This document shows, piece after piece, positions 26,508 to 37,400 of a stretch of 64,000 bases of DNA. The stretch is from OLB11 sp041392835 (lineage in GTDB: Bacteria; Bacteroidota; Bacteroidia; Chitinophagales; Chitinophagaceae), in assembly GCA_041392835.1 (NCBI GenBank), contig JAWKLF010000001.1, forward strand, positions 558,001 through 622,000, read 5' to 3'. Below the pieces are notes generated by a model. That model made no database searches. It had not been told where the DNA came from and saw only the letters and a list, made by a program, of their open reading frames with translations. Numbering within the stretch: the stretch's first letter is position 1; every line of letters starts with the position of its first letter. Both the position numbers and the translations under genes were made by a program.

Positions 26508-26508
26508 T

Positions 26509-26538
26509 TTGCTGAAGTTTTTTTTATCTTTATTTTTG
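26509..26538 (+). promoter_or_regulatory. Bacteroidota-type promoter of the NagZ-like gene
   Basis: TTG at 26509-26511, 19 bases, TATTTTTG at 26531-26538, only 4 bases before the ATG at 26543. If used, the mRNA would be leaderless or nearly so. The TTG overlaps the end of the plsC region. Confidence 0.45.
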
Positions 26539-26542
26539 CCAC

Positions 26543-27625
26543 ATGAAAAAAAGTATTATACTAATTACATTTTTGTTGTGTATTCACTTAGCTAAGGCCG
26601 ATAGTTTAGATATTAAAATAGGTCAAATGATTATGATAGGTATGAATGGCAAAGCAGTTACAAGCGAAAGCCCTATTCTAAAAGATATTCAAAAAGGATT
26701 AGTGGGCGGCATTTTGTTATATGAATATAATTTGCAAACTACAAATACAAAAGCGGCTTTGCAAAATATGACAAGTGCCTTACAAGATGCAAGTAAAATA
26801 CCGCTTTTGATTTCTATCGATCAGGAAGGTGGGCAGGTCAATAGATTAAAAGAAAAATACGGATTTCCATATATGCCTTCGGCAAAATATGTGGGCAACA
26901 AAAATCAGGATGATTATACTGAACAAGTAGGAAAGACTATAGCTCAATCTTTAATTTCGGTTGGGATAAACCTAAACTATGCACCCGTTTTGGATGTAAA
27001 CAATCCAAACTGTCCAGTATTAGGAAAAAGAAGTAGATGTTTTTCGTCGAATACCAATGTCATTACACATATAGCTTCTATATTGATAAATGCACATAGA
27101 GAACAAGGTGTTAGAACCGTAGTAAAACACTTTCCTGGGCATGGCAATAGCCAAACAGATTCGCATTTGGGCATGGCAGATGTAAGCAAGTATTGGCAAG
27201 AAAAAGAATTAATTCCTTATCAAAAATTAATAGAAGCACATGAAGTAGATGCTATTATGACGGCACATATTATAAACAGAAAATTGGACTCTTCGGGTTT
27301 GCCAGCTACCCTATCAAAAGTAATTATTCAAGATCTTTTAAGAAAAAAAATGAACTATAATGGAGTTGTTATTACAGATGATATGCAGATGCATGCTATT
27401 AGTAAATTCTACGGATTTGAAGAAAGCATAAAAAAAGCCATATTGGCTGGTGTAGATATATTGATGTTTAGTAACAATATAAAAGGGGCTTCTAATTATT
27501 CAGTCAAAAATATACATAGCACAATCAAGAAGCTTGTACGTTCCCATGTTATTTCCGAAGAAAGAATCAATGAAAGTTATAAGCGTATAATGCAGTTGAA
27601 AAATAACATACAGGGTGTGCGTTAA
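26543..27625 (+). CDS. Glycoside hydrolase family 3 beta-N-acetylhexosaminidase (NagZ-like), exported
   Basis: This 360-residue GH3 enzyme has an N-terminal signal peptide (ILITFLLCIHLAKA), unlike cytoplasmic NagZ of enterobacteria, so it probably acts in the periplasm or at the surface on muropeptide or chitin-like GlcNAc. The TIM barrel shows SIDQEGGQVNRL, NYAPVLDVN, KHFPGHG (195-201) with the NagZ-specific Asp-Ser-His loop (D206, S207, H208, the acid/base dyad), and the nucleophile Asp in VVITDDMQMHAI. There is no C-terminal GH3 domain, as in NagZ proper. Its stop overlaps the convergent Crp/Fnr gene by 4 bases. Confidence 0.9.
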   Translation: MKKSIILITFLLCIHLAKADSLDIKIGQMIMIGMNGKAVTSESPILKDIQKGLVGGILLYEYNLQTTNTKAALQNMTSALQDASKIPLLISIDQEGGQVNRLKEKYGFPYMPSAKYVGNKNQDDYTEQVGKTIAQSLISVGINLNYAPVLDVNNPNCPVLGKRSRCFSSNTNVITHIASILINAHREQGVRTVVKHFPGHGNSQTDSHLGMADVSKYWQEKELIPYQKLIEAHEVDAIMTAHIINRKLDSSGLPATLSKVIIQDLLRKKMNYNGVVITDDMQMHAISKFYGFEESIKKAILAGVDILMFSNNIKGASNYSVKNIHSTIKKLVRSHVISEERINESYKRIMQLKNNIQGVR

Positions 27626-28242
27626 TGTAAATCCTTCATGATTTTTAATTCATTGCGGTATAATAATAACTTTCCTTCATTTTCGAGGTGTTTTAATAGT
27701 CTAGATACAACTACTCGTGATGTACCCAGATCGTCGGCTATAGCATGATGCGATGCTTTAATAACAGCCGAACCTGTCACCTTTCTTTTTTCATTTAGGT
27801 ATTCAATCAAGCGTTCATCGAGTTTCTTAAAAGCTATAGTATCTATAGTTTTTAGTAATTCAATAAATCGATTATTAAAATTTTGAAGTATATAGCTTTT
27901 CCAGGTTTTATATTTACAGAGCCATTCATCCAATTTTTCGTGCGAAATAGCTATAAGGCTTACCTCGTCTTCGGCTATTGCTTTTATTTCGCTTTGCTGT
28001 GCATCCAAGCTAAACGAGTAAGCCATACTACATGTATCATTGCCTGATAAATAGTATAAAAGAATTTCTCGTCCTTCTTCATCCATGTGCATTACCTTAA
28101 TCGTACCTTTTTGTACTAAAGGCATAAATCGAATGTATTTTCCATAATCCATAATCACATCGCCTGCGGCAAAATCCATAGGCTTTCCATATTTGTTTAT
28201 TTCATCTACAAGGGCCTGTTCAAATTGATCATTTTTATACAT
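27622..28242 (-). CDS. Crp/Fnr-family transcription regulator
   Basis: The 206-residue regulator has an N-terminal cyclic-nucleotide-binding-like barrel (residues 20-120; PLVQKGTIKVMHMDEEGREILLYYLS) and a C-terminal winged helix with recognition helix DDLGTSRVVVSRLLKHLENEG. The typical cAMP-contacting Arg-Ser of E. coli CRP is not evident and there is no Fnr-type N-terminal Cys cluster, so the signal is unknown. It lies downstream of a rhodanese gene and an MBL-rhodanese fusion, all on the minus strand. In Bacteroidota this grouping is common, and it is reasonable to infer that it controls these sulfur genes. Confidence 0.88.
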   Translation of the reverse strand: MYKNDQFEQALVDEINKYGKPMDFAAGDVIMDYGKYIRFMPLVQKGTIKVMHMDEEGREILLYYLSGNDTCSMAYSFSLDAQQSEIKAIAEDEVSLIAISHEKLDEWLCKYKTWKSYILQNFNNRFIELLKTIDTIAFKKLDERLIEYLNEKRKVTGSAVIKASHHAIADDLGTSRVVVSRLLKHLENEGKLLLYRNELKIMKDLH

Positions 28243-28296
28243 TTTTCAAAAGTAAAAAAATTACTCGTAAAAGGGAGGTATAAAAAAATCGAATTA

Positions 28297-28611
28297 CTAT
28301 AGACTGCTTTTTACTTGTTGCCAAGTGCCACCGTTGTATACAGGTTGTATGCCATTTTTTTCCAAAATTTGTTTGGCCATGCTACTTCTATTTCCACTTC
28401 TGCAAAATACGATGATGTTTTTTTTGTTTTTAAATTTATGTAGCTGATTTCTTATTGTATCTAATGGGATATTTACAGAGCCTGGTACATGACCACTAGC
28501 AAATTCATTGGGTGTTCTCACATCTACCAAAAAAGCTCCTTGTTGTATTATTTCTTTTAAATTAATACTGTTTGAAGAACCAAACAACATTTTAAAAATT
28601 GATTTTAGCAT
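28297..28611 (-). CDS. Single-domain rhodanese
   Basis: This 104-residue rhodanese has FLVDVRTPNEFASGHVPGSVNIPL and the active-site loop CRSGNRS (Cys 70), a six-residue loop with Arg as in thiosulfate or polysulfide sulfurtransferases. The hydrophobic N-terminus (MLKSIFKMLFGSSNS) is short and may attach it loosely to the membrane rather than export it. A TACCTTTG -7 box lies at 28633-28626, 15 bases before the ATG. The regulator gene follows after 54 bases. Confidence 0.88.
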   Translation of the reverse strand: MLKSIFKMLFGSSNSINLKEIIQQGAFLVDVRTPNEFASGHVPGSVNIPLDTIRNQLHKFKNKKNIIVFCRSGNRSSMAKQILEKNGIQPVYNGGTWQQVKSSL

Positions 28612-28625
28612 GTTTTTATTTTTTG

Positions 28626-28633
28626 CAAAGGTA
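28626..28633 (-). promoter_or_regulatory. Putative -7 box of the rhodanese gene
   Basis: TACCTTTG on the minus strand, 14 bases before the ATG at 28611. A TTG-like partner (CAA on the plus strand at 28661) is 27 bases away, slightly too far for the standard pattern. Confidence 0.4.
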
Positions 28634-28800
28634 TTTTACTTCAGTATATGAATACTGTAACAATCGTCACATTATACTATTAATCCTTTTTTTATATTAT
28701 TTATTGTGATTTAAAAAAAAGGGCATGTCTAAAAAGGATTTTTGAACTGCTTGAGATTTAAGTATTTTAAAGTCATTTCCAATACCTCTTCCCGAATAAA

Positions 28801-28835
28801 AAAGAGGCTGTCCTTACTTTTTAAACAGCCTCTTT
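28801..28835 (-). terminator. Terminator of the MBL-rhodanese gene
   Basis: An 11-bp perfect inverted repeat (AAAGAGGCTGT / ACAGCCTCTTT) with a 13-base loop, followed on the minus strand by six T. It begins 27 bases after the stop at 28863. Confidence 0.75.
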
Positions 28836-28862
28836 ACATTTTTTAAAAAATTGTATTGAAAT

Positions 28863-30275
28863 CTAAATAGTTGTTTTTGATTGGCATACAAAATCAGTTC
28901 GTGGTACGGATGTATTTGCAATGGCTTTAAATCCGCCTTCAATTTCCTTAAAATTTCGTATTCCTCTGGATTGTAGTATGGAAGCAGCTATCATACTTCT
29001 ATATCCGCCTTGACAATGCAAAAAGAAAGGCTTTTGATTATCAATACTACCAAACCATTCATTTATAATATCTAAAGGTCTATTATAAGCTTCGCTTACA
29101 TGTTCGGCTGCGTATTCGCTTGGTTTTCTTACATCTATTACCAGAGAGTTTTTTTCGTCAAAACTTGATTCAAAAGTATCGGCCGAAATTCGGTCTACGG
29201 TGTCTACTTCTTTATTTGCTTGTGCCCAAGAACTAAAGCCGCCATCTAAAAATCCAAGTACCTGATCAAAACCCACCCTTGAAAGGCGCGTGATAGTTTC
29301 TTCTTCTTTGCCATTTTCGCATACGAGTAGTATTTGTTGATTGACATCGCCTATTAGTGCGCCAACCCATGGAGCAAAATCGCCTCCTATACCTATATTA
29401 ATACTGTTTGGAATAAAGCCTTTCGCAAAATCTGCAGCATTGCGCGTGTCTAATATCAAAGCGTCGCTTGCGTCGGCTATTTTTTCAAAATCTTCTACTG
29501 GCAAAGCAACCATACCTTTTTTCATTACATTGTCAAAAGATTCGTAGCCATTTTTATTCATAGCCACATTCATTCCAAAATAAGATGGAGGTGCGCTAAG
29601 GCCTTCTAATACAGCTTTAATAAAAGATTCTTTATCTGGCTGATTCAAAGCATAGTTCATCTTTTTTTGATTGCCTAGGCTATCTACAGTTTCTTTCATC
29701 ATGTTTTTTCCACAGGCACTGCCAGCTCCGTGAGCAGGATATACAGTGATATCGTCATGCAGTGGTACTATTTTAGTATATAAACTATCATATAATAAAC
29801 CAGCTAATTCTTCCTGAGTAAGATTGGCTGCTTTTTGAGCTAGGTCGGGTCTTCCTACGTCGCCCAAAAAAAGTGTATCTCCGCTAAACAATGCTGTTTC
29901 TTGGCCATTTTCATCAATGAGTAGATAGCATGAGCTTTCCATAGTGTGCCCTGGCGTATGTATAACTTTTATTTTGATATTTCCGAGTTCAAAGATCTGA
30001 TTGTCTGTAGCAATAGTAGCTTCAAAAGAGGGGTTTGCGGTAGGTCCATAAATGATGGTAGCACCCGTTTTTTTACTTAAATCTAAATGCCCACTTACAA
30101 AATCGGCATGAAAATGTGTTTCTAAAACATATTTGAGTTTTACACCATCTCTTTCTATACGTTCTATATAGGGAGCGGTTTCTCTAAGAGGGTCAATGAT
30201 GGCGGCTTCGCCATTGGAGGTAATATAATAGGCTCCTTGTGCAAGACAGCCAGTATAAATTTGTTCTATTTGCAT
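28863..30275 (-). CDS. MBL-fold persulfide dioxygenase fused to two rhodanese domains
   Basis: This 470-residue protein begins with a metallo-beta-lactamase domain (about 1-240) of the ETHE1/glyoxalase II type: THFHADFVSGH gives His 54, His 56, Asp 58, and HTPGHTMES, FSGDTLFLGDVGRPD and YPAHGAGSACG complete the iron site. Rhodanese domain 1 (about 255-355) has LLVCENGKEEE in the catalytic loop position. Domain 2 (about 365-460) has LHCQGGYRS, the active Cys loop. CstB-like enzymes of this build oxidise persulfide and move sulfane sulfur to thiosulfate. The neighbouring rhodanese and Crp/Fnr genes suggest a sulfide or polysulfide response. TACTTTTG at 30305-30298 is a plausible -7 box. Confidence 0.9.
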   Translation of the reverse strand: MQIEQIYTGCLAQGAYYITSNGEAAIIDPLRETAPYIERIERDGVKLKYVLETHFHADFVSGHLDLSKKTGATIIYGPTANPSFEATIATDNQIFELGNIKIKVIHTPGHTMESSCYLLIDENGQETALFSGDTLFLGDVGRPDLAQKAANLTQEELAGLLYDSLYTKIVPLHDDITVYPAHGAGSACGKNMMKETVDSLGNQKKMNYALNQPDKESFIKAVLEGLSAPPSYFGMNVAMNKNGYESFDNVMKKGMVALPVEDFEKIADASDALILDTRNAADFAKGFIPNSINIGIGGDFAPWVGALIGDVNQQILLVCENGKEEETITRLSRVGFDQVLGFLDGGFSSWAQANKEVDTVDRISADTFESSFDEKNSLVIDVRKPSEYAAEHVSEAYNRPLDIINEWFGSIDNQKPFFLHCQGGYRSMIAASILQSRGIRNFKEIEGGFKAIANTSVPRTDFVCQSKTTI

Positions 30276-30297
30276 GATAAAAAAATTTTAGTGAATA

Positions 30298-30305
30298 CAA
30301 AAGTA
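30298..30305 (-). promoter_or_regulatory. Putative -7 box of the MBL-rhodanese gene
   Basis: TACTTTTG on the minus strand, 22 bases before the ATG at 30275. No TTG at standard spacing. Confidence 0.35.
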
Positions 30306-30346
30306 TTGCAATATTGATATGATAATGGTTACTAATGTAACAATTG

Positions 30347-30991
30347 CTAGGGTGCTATCTTTTGTAAAATAATAAAAAGTTCTTCATCCTTTCTTTTAGG
30401 ATGAGAAAGGGAGCATTTTTCAAAAACTTTAAAGTCAAATCGACCTTCAAAATAATTTACATACTTGCATTTGCACCCACCAAAAGGCGGTCCATCAAAT
30501 TCAAATTCTTTGTCAAACAACACGCCAACCAATTTGCCATGGGGTTTCAACAATTCATATACTTTATCTGCATAGGCTTGTCTCATGGTAGGAGCAATGG
30601 CACAAAAAAAGGTTTGCTCAAGAATTAAATCATAGCTTTCCTGATGTTCAAAAAAGTCTCCTTCAATAATTTCTATATAATGGTTGTTTTTATATTTTTC
30701 TTTTAGATTATTAACTAGAACAGGAGCTATATCAATAAGATGAATATTTTTAAATCCCTTTTGTAGCAAATAGTGGGCTTCGTGGGCATTTCCACAACCT
30801 GGTATTAATATTTTTATATTGCTGTCTTGAATTTGATCAATATATTGTCGTATGGCAGGAGAAACTTCGTTTAAGTCCCATTTTGTGTTATTTGAACTAT
30901 ATTGAGCATTCCAATAATCTTTGTCAAGGGGTTTATCGCATACTACAGTACAACATTTCTCGCTAGATTCTTCAATCATTTTTTCTTGCAT
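30347..30991 (-). CDS. TPMT-family SAM-dependent methyltransferase
   Basis: The 214-residue protein shows the class I methyltransferase core: KILIPGCGNAHEAHYLL (SAM-binding glycine loop), IHLIDIAP (acidic end of strand 2), IIEGDFF and YDLILEQTFFCAI. The N-terminal DYWNAQYSSNNTKWDLNEVSPAI and the C-terminal LSHPKRKDEELFIIL are typical of the thiopurine-methyltransferase-like family, which includes bacterial enzymes that methylate thiol, halide, selenium or tellurium species. Its position upstream of persulfide-handling genes makes a sulfur or thiol substrate plausible, but this is inference. The N-terminus contains the odd KCCTVVC, three Cys in six residues. Confidence 0.82.
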   Translation of the reverse strand: MQEKMIEESSEKCCTVVCDKPLDKDYWNAQYSSNNTKWDLNEVSPAIRQYIDQIQDSNIKILIPGCGNAHEAHYLLQKGFKNIHLIDIAPVLVNNLKEKYKNNHYIEIIEGDFFEHQESYDLILEQTFFCAIAPTMRQAYADKVYELLKPHGKLVGVLFDKEFEFDGPPFGGCKCKYVNYFEGRFDFKVFEKCSLSHPKRKDEELFIILQKIAP

Positions 30992-31499
30992 GGCCTAAAA
31001 GTAATACATAATTAAAAATAAATAAATATTCTCTTTATTGATAGCTGGCATTTATTATTTATAGGTTTGTTTTTTTGGGGAAATTATTTTTCTACACGTT
31101 ATTCCCAAATTTTTGTTATTGTATTTTTAAAACACCAATTTGAGGTATTTTTTTGTAAAAAAAGAAGCCAGAATAAAAAGAATAGAGAAAAAAAGAAGGA
31201 ACAATAAATCTCTAATTAAGTGAAAAATACCATAAAACGTATATAAAAAACACATAATATGAACAAGTGTTTTCAGCCATTAACATATGATTAATTGCAT
31301 AATATACATTATATATAAATATAATTCATTTGTAAATACATAAAAATCAATTATTTACGAATAAGATTATATAAAAAAAGTAAAGAACAAAAAAAAATAT
31401 GAAAATATAAAAAGCAAGGTATAATAATTAATGAATTATACTATACATTTGCTTTATAAAAATAACTTACTTTATACTAACTTAAAACTAATACAAAAA
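30992..31499 (+). other. Long AT-rich non-coding interval before the giant surface-protein gene
   Basis: About 500 bases without a convincing gene. It is very rich in A and T, with poly-A runs towards the 3' end. The only clear element is a promoter-like pair at 31038-31069. If used, it would leave a leader of over 400 bases. An in-frame ATG at 31431 exists but the following 23 residues are not signal-like, so the interval is taken to end at 31499. No riboswitch or structured RNA was recognised. Confidence 0.6.
31038..31069 (+). promoter_or_regulatory. Candidate promoter for the giant surface-protein gene
   Basis: TTG at 31038-31040, 21 bases, TAGGTTTG at 31062-31069. The pattern is complete, but it lies about 430 bases before the ATG at 31500 and a chance match cannot be excluded. 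Confidence 0.4.
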
Positions 31500-34400
31500 A
31501 TGTGCCAAACTTTACAAAAAACTTATTTAAGTAAAAGAAATGTAAAAAATAGTATAGCTGTTTTGCTTACTTTTTTTATGTTTTTCATTTCGAAAGAGAC
31601 TTTTTCGCAATGTGCGGTAAATATGCCCTCTATTTCCACCTCGGGATCGTGTGCTGTAGCTTCTTTTTATCCCACTGGTAGCTCAAGTTCAATTGAAACT
31701 ATGTGGGCAAAAAATACGAACGGAACCATAACAGCAGAAACAGCATGGTCGACAACAACTTCGACTACTTATTGCCCATCGGTTTCGGGTTATTATAGAA
31801 TGTGCGCAAGGGTAAATAGCTCATGTACAGTATATGAATCTTCAGACACATATGTAACAGTTGGCTCGACATGTAGTTCATGTGCAAATAATTTAATTTC
31901 CAATTATAGTTTTGAAAGCAATACTACTGGTTGGACGACAAGTAATGGAGCTTTTAGTAGAACAACTAATTATGCACCGTGTGGTTCTTATAAAGCAAAT
32001 TATGCACCAAATAATAATAGCAATTGGTTATGGACTGATATTGGAAATGGTTCAGATATTTATTCAGGAACTGCAAATCTAAGTTTTTTTGGAGCTATAT
32101 CATCCTCTTCGTACTCGGCTGATGTTCGCATATATGCATATGATATGAACTGGAATTCATTAGGATATAGTAATTATGTGCAAATTGATAAGGTTTTAAA
32201 TAATTCACCTGCTGGATTACAGCAATATAACCTTTCCTATGTTTTGCCTTCTGGAACTAGGTTTATTCAGGTTGGTTTTTGGGCCGATAATGGTTCAATA
32301 CTTTATGTTGATAATTTTTGTTTAACTGCTAACACAACTGTACAAACTTGTAATAATGTTACTTCTGGAGGTACAATAGGTTCAGATGAAACATTTTGTG
32401 GGTCATCGTTTGACCCAGCAAACATTACAAATATTACATCGCCTTCGGGAGGGTCAGGCACTTTGGAATATATATGGTTACAATCTTATGATGGCGGGAC
32501 AACTAGTACTTCAATATCTGGAGCTTATGGTGCTACATACAATCCTCCAGTAATTTCTCAAACAACATGGTACAGAAGATGTGCTAGAAGAGCAGGATGT
32601 TCTAACTACGATGGGGAATCAAACTGGATAAAAAAAGAAGTATCTTTTTGCGCACCAAGTTTGAGCTGCTCAGGATCCAACAAATTTCAATGGAATCAAA
32701 CTATAAACCCAACAACAGGTAGTAATGGTTATTCAGCCGTACGTTTTATTTGTGGTTCAACAACAACCTACACAATTTCAAGTTTGCCTGTAGCGTTTGC
32801 AGGCCCAGTAACCGTAAATGTTTCCGATGCAGTTTCCTATGATGGTTATGTTGGTCGGACTTCAACAGGGGTTAGCGGTCAGGACCACGAACAGTGGCGC
32901 GTGCTATTTAAGAAAAATGGTGCTACAGTATATGCAACTCCTTATACAGGAGATGTGGCCGATAATGTTGAGCAGGCTTATTGGCAAGGTTCTTTGGGTA
33001 CTAGTACTTTTTTGCCAAATGGTGCCGATCAAATTGTCTTGGAACATTATTGTGTTGCAAATTCAACTTCTGGGCCACATTCAGTTGTTCCAATGGGAAT
33101 CTGTGTAGATTATTCGTCAAGCACATGTCTAAATCAAACTGATTTAGTAACCAATGGAACATTTAATACTGCAAGTGTAACTGGTTTTAATACTCAGGTT
33201 CCTTCTGGATCTTACGGTTTTACAACAAACCCATCAACAGTTTATGGATCTTGGCCTTCATTTGGAGATATAACAACTGGTACAGGTAATATGATGTGGT
33301 TTTCTGATGATCAAACTCCTATAAGCAATCGAAAATCATGGTATCAAACATATTCAGTAGTTGCAGGTGATAATTACACATTTGCAGTTTACGCCAGAAA
33401 TTTATTATCAGGTAGCGGTCAAACTCCAACTATAAAATTAACGGCAAATGGCTCTCAAATAGGTACAGCCACTACTTTAAATTATAATAATGGGTGGACC
33501 TTAATAGCGGCGACATATACACCAACTACTTCTGGAAATGTTGAGTTTGCAATTGTTTTATCGAATAATGGTGTGTATTATGACTATGTATTAGATAATG
33601 TTCAGCTTATAAAATGCTCAAATTGCAGTAATATTACTTCAGGAGGAACTATAGGTGCAAATCAAGATTATTGTGGTGCAACTGATCCAGCAATGATTAA
33701 CAATGTTACCCTTCCTACAGGTGGAAGTGGTACTATTGTTTACCAATGGCAAAAAAGCGAAGATGGTGGAGTAACTTGGTTGACAAATACAAGTGCAACA
33801 TCTTCAAGTTATGATCCAGTTGGAGTAATAACCGTTAACACTATATATAGAAGACAAGCAAGACGAAGCACATGCTCTGACTGGGTAAATTCTAATTATG
33901 TATACGTAAATGTAAATTCGTGTACATTTACTGCCCCATCATTATCATGCTCAGGATCCAACAAATTCCAATGGAATCAAACTATTAGTTCCACGACTGG
34001 AAGTAATGGATATTCAACAGTTCGATTTATATGTGGAAGTACACAGACTTATACAATTAGTACATTACCAACAGCATTTTCAAGTGCGGTTACGGTAAAT
34101 GTATCAGATGCGGTATCATATGATGGCTATTTAGGTCGTACATCCACAGGTTTACAAGCCAATGAAAAATGGCGTGTACTATTTAAGAAAAATGGAGCTA
34201 CAGTATATGCAACACCATATACTGGAGATATAGCTGACGGTGTAGAACAAGCATCATGGCAAGGTTCATTGGGAACAAGTACTTTGTTGCCAAATGGTGC
34301 CGATCAGATTGTATTAGAACATTTTTGCGAAGCAAACGGAACCTCTACTGGACCAAATTCCGTAGTACCAATTGGTATATGCGTGGATTATACCCCTTGT

Positions 34401-37400
34401 GGTAATATTACTTCTCCTGGCTCCATTGCAACAAATTATTCTTATTGTGTTTCTGGAAATCCTCCTGCGTTTACTAGTGTAAACCCTGCTTCAGGTGGTT
34501 GTGATGGTTCAATTGAATATCAGTGGCAAATATCATCGAATAATAGTACTTGGACAAATATTAGTGGTGCAACTTCTGCAACTTATGATGCTGGAAATTT
34601 AACATCAACAACATATTATAGAAGAGCAGCAAAAAGAACAACTCAAACTACATGGTTATATTCCAATGTATTAACTATTACAATTAATCCTGCTCCTACA
34701 GCAAATGCAGGACCTGATAAAACATTAACGTGTACTACTCCAAGTGCTACATTAGGTGTAGCATCTACAGCTGGTTATACGTATAGCTGGTCTCCTGCTA
34801 CTGGTTTAAGCTCAACAACAGTTTCAAACCCAACAACAACAGCAACAGCAAATACAACCTATACAGTAACCGTAACCAACAGTACAACTGGTTGTACGGC
34901 ATCGGATGTAGTCATAGTGACTGTAAATAAAACACCGCCTATTGCAAACGCAGGAATAGATTACACAATTAATTGTACGAACTTATCTGCAACCTTAGGA
35001 GTTGCTTCAGTTAGTGGCTACAGTTATAGTTGGTTGCCAGCTACTGGATTAAATGCAACTAACATAGCGCAACCTATAGCAACCCCAACTTCAACAACTA
35101 CTTACACAGTTACTGTAACTGGTACAAACGGATGCACAGCAACTGATGCAATAGTCATTACGTATGACAAAACACCACCAACTGCGAATGCTGGTGCTGA
35201 CAAAACATTAACGTGTACTACTCCAAGTGCTACATTAGGTGTAGCATCTACAGCAGGCTATACGTATAGTTGGTCACCTGCTACAGGTTTAAGTTCAACA
35301 ACAGTTTCAAACCCAACAACAACAGCAACAGCAAATACAACCTATACAGTAACAGTAACTGGAGCAAATGGTTGTACGGCTTCAGATGTAGTCATAGTGA
35401 CTGTAAATAAAACAGCACCTACAGCTAATGCAGGACCTGATAAAACATTAACTTGTACTACTGCAAGTGCTACCTTAGGTGTAGCATCTACAGCAGGCTA
35501 TACATATAGTTGGTCACCTGCTACAGGTTTAAGTTCAACAACAGTTTCAAACCCAACAACAACAGCAACTGCAAATACTACCTATACAGTAACAGTAACT
35601 GGTTCTAATGGTTGTACGGCATCTGATATAGTAGTTGTAACTGTAAATAAGACTAATCCTACTTCTGGAATTACAGGACTAAATACGGTATGCGCTACTG
35701 AATCATTAACATTGCAAGCAAATCCTACAAATAGTAATTTTACATATGCATGGAGTGCTACAGGCGGTGCTACAACAACTGGATTAACTACAAATTCTAA
35801 TATTACTTATACATGGCCTTCTGCCGTAGCAAATACAACACAAACTGTAACTTTAGTTGTTACTAATACAACAAACGGTTGTACTTCAACATATACGCAT
35901 TCAGTAAATGTTACTACAGAAGTGTTTGCAAATGCAGGTCCAGACAAAACAATTTGCCAAGGTGCTTCAACTCAAATAGGTGCAAGTCCTTCAGGTCCTG
36001 CGGGCGCAACGTATTCTTGGGCACCAAACTATGCTATAAACAGTACATCTGTTGCAAATCCAGTAGTAACACCTTTAACAACAACTACATATACTTTAAC
36101 CACTACTTTAAACGGATGTGTAAAAACGGATATGGTAACAGTAAATGTTAATGTATTACTTGGACCAGGCGCAGAAGCTGGAAATGCCGTTTCAACTTGT
36201 GCTGGTCAAGCTATCACAATTGGAGGTAACCCAACTTCTACTTCTGCTGGTGTTAGCTATTTATGGACACCTTCAACAGGATTAAATAATTCAACTATCG
36301 CCAACCCACAAGTAACAACATCTACAAGTGGTTGGTACAAAGTAAAAGTTACAAACAATTCAGGATGTTATAATGAAGATTCAGTTTATGTAACTATAAA
36401 TCCTTGCATCAATATTAATGGTAATGTATATGTTGATAATAATGGACCTACTAATGTTGACGGTACAGGAACTGGTTCTGCTGGAACAACGCAGCTGTAT
36501 GCTAATTTGACAAATACTTCAGGAACTGTAATTGCAAGTGTCCCTGTTAATGCAAATGGTACTTATCAATTCAATTTCTTAACGCCAAACACAACCTACA
36601 ACATGGTATTGAGTACAACACAAGGCACAGTGGGCAACCCTGCACCAAGTACGACATTACCAACTGGTTGGTCGAATGTATCAGAAGACTGTTGCGATAA
36701 TACAGGTAATGATGGTACGACCAATGGTACGACCAGTGTAACCGTAGGAACAAGCAATGTAAGCAATGTAAACTTTGGTATTACACAACCATTAAGTTTA
36801 GGAAACACTGTTTGGAACGATGTAAACAAAGACGGTATTAAACAAACAACAGAATCTGGCATACAAGGTGCAACAGTATATTTATACAAGGATGCTAACA
36901 ATGACAATGTACCAGATGGAGCTGCTATAGCCAATACAACAACAAATGCAAATGGTAACTATGTATTCAATGGATTAACACCAGGTAATTACATAGTAGG
37001 CGTAGTACCTCCAACACCAACAAGTGGTGCACCATACACAAGCAGTCCAGTAAATGAAATGGATCCAGACTTGAATGTAGATAACAACGACAATGGGGTA
37101 ACAACTACATCAGGTCAAACATATAGCAATGCAATAACGTTAGCAGCAGGAACAGAGCCAACAGGTGAAACACCAAACAATGGCACTGCACCAGATGCGA
37201 ATAGCAACTTAACGTTAGACTTTGGATTCTATCAAGCAATAAGTATAACTGGTAATCTATTTGAAGACAACAATGGTCCAACAAACGTAGATGGTACAGG
37301 TATTGGAACGCCAAGTGCAACTCCAGTATATGCTAATTTAGTAAATACATCCGGTAATGTAGTTGCTGTGGTGCCAGTTGCATCAAATGGTACATTCACT

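Noticed and set aside
28690..28840. Possible insertion-sequence remnant (GGCATGTCTAAAAAGG ... GGCTGTCC)
   Set aside because: The inverted repeat at 28801-28835 is explained as a terminator, and no transposase fragment or target duplication was found.
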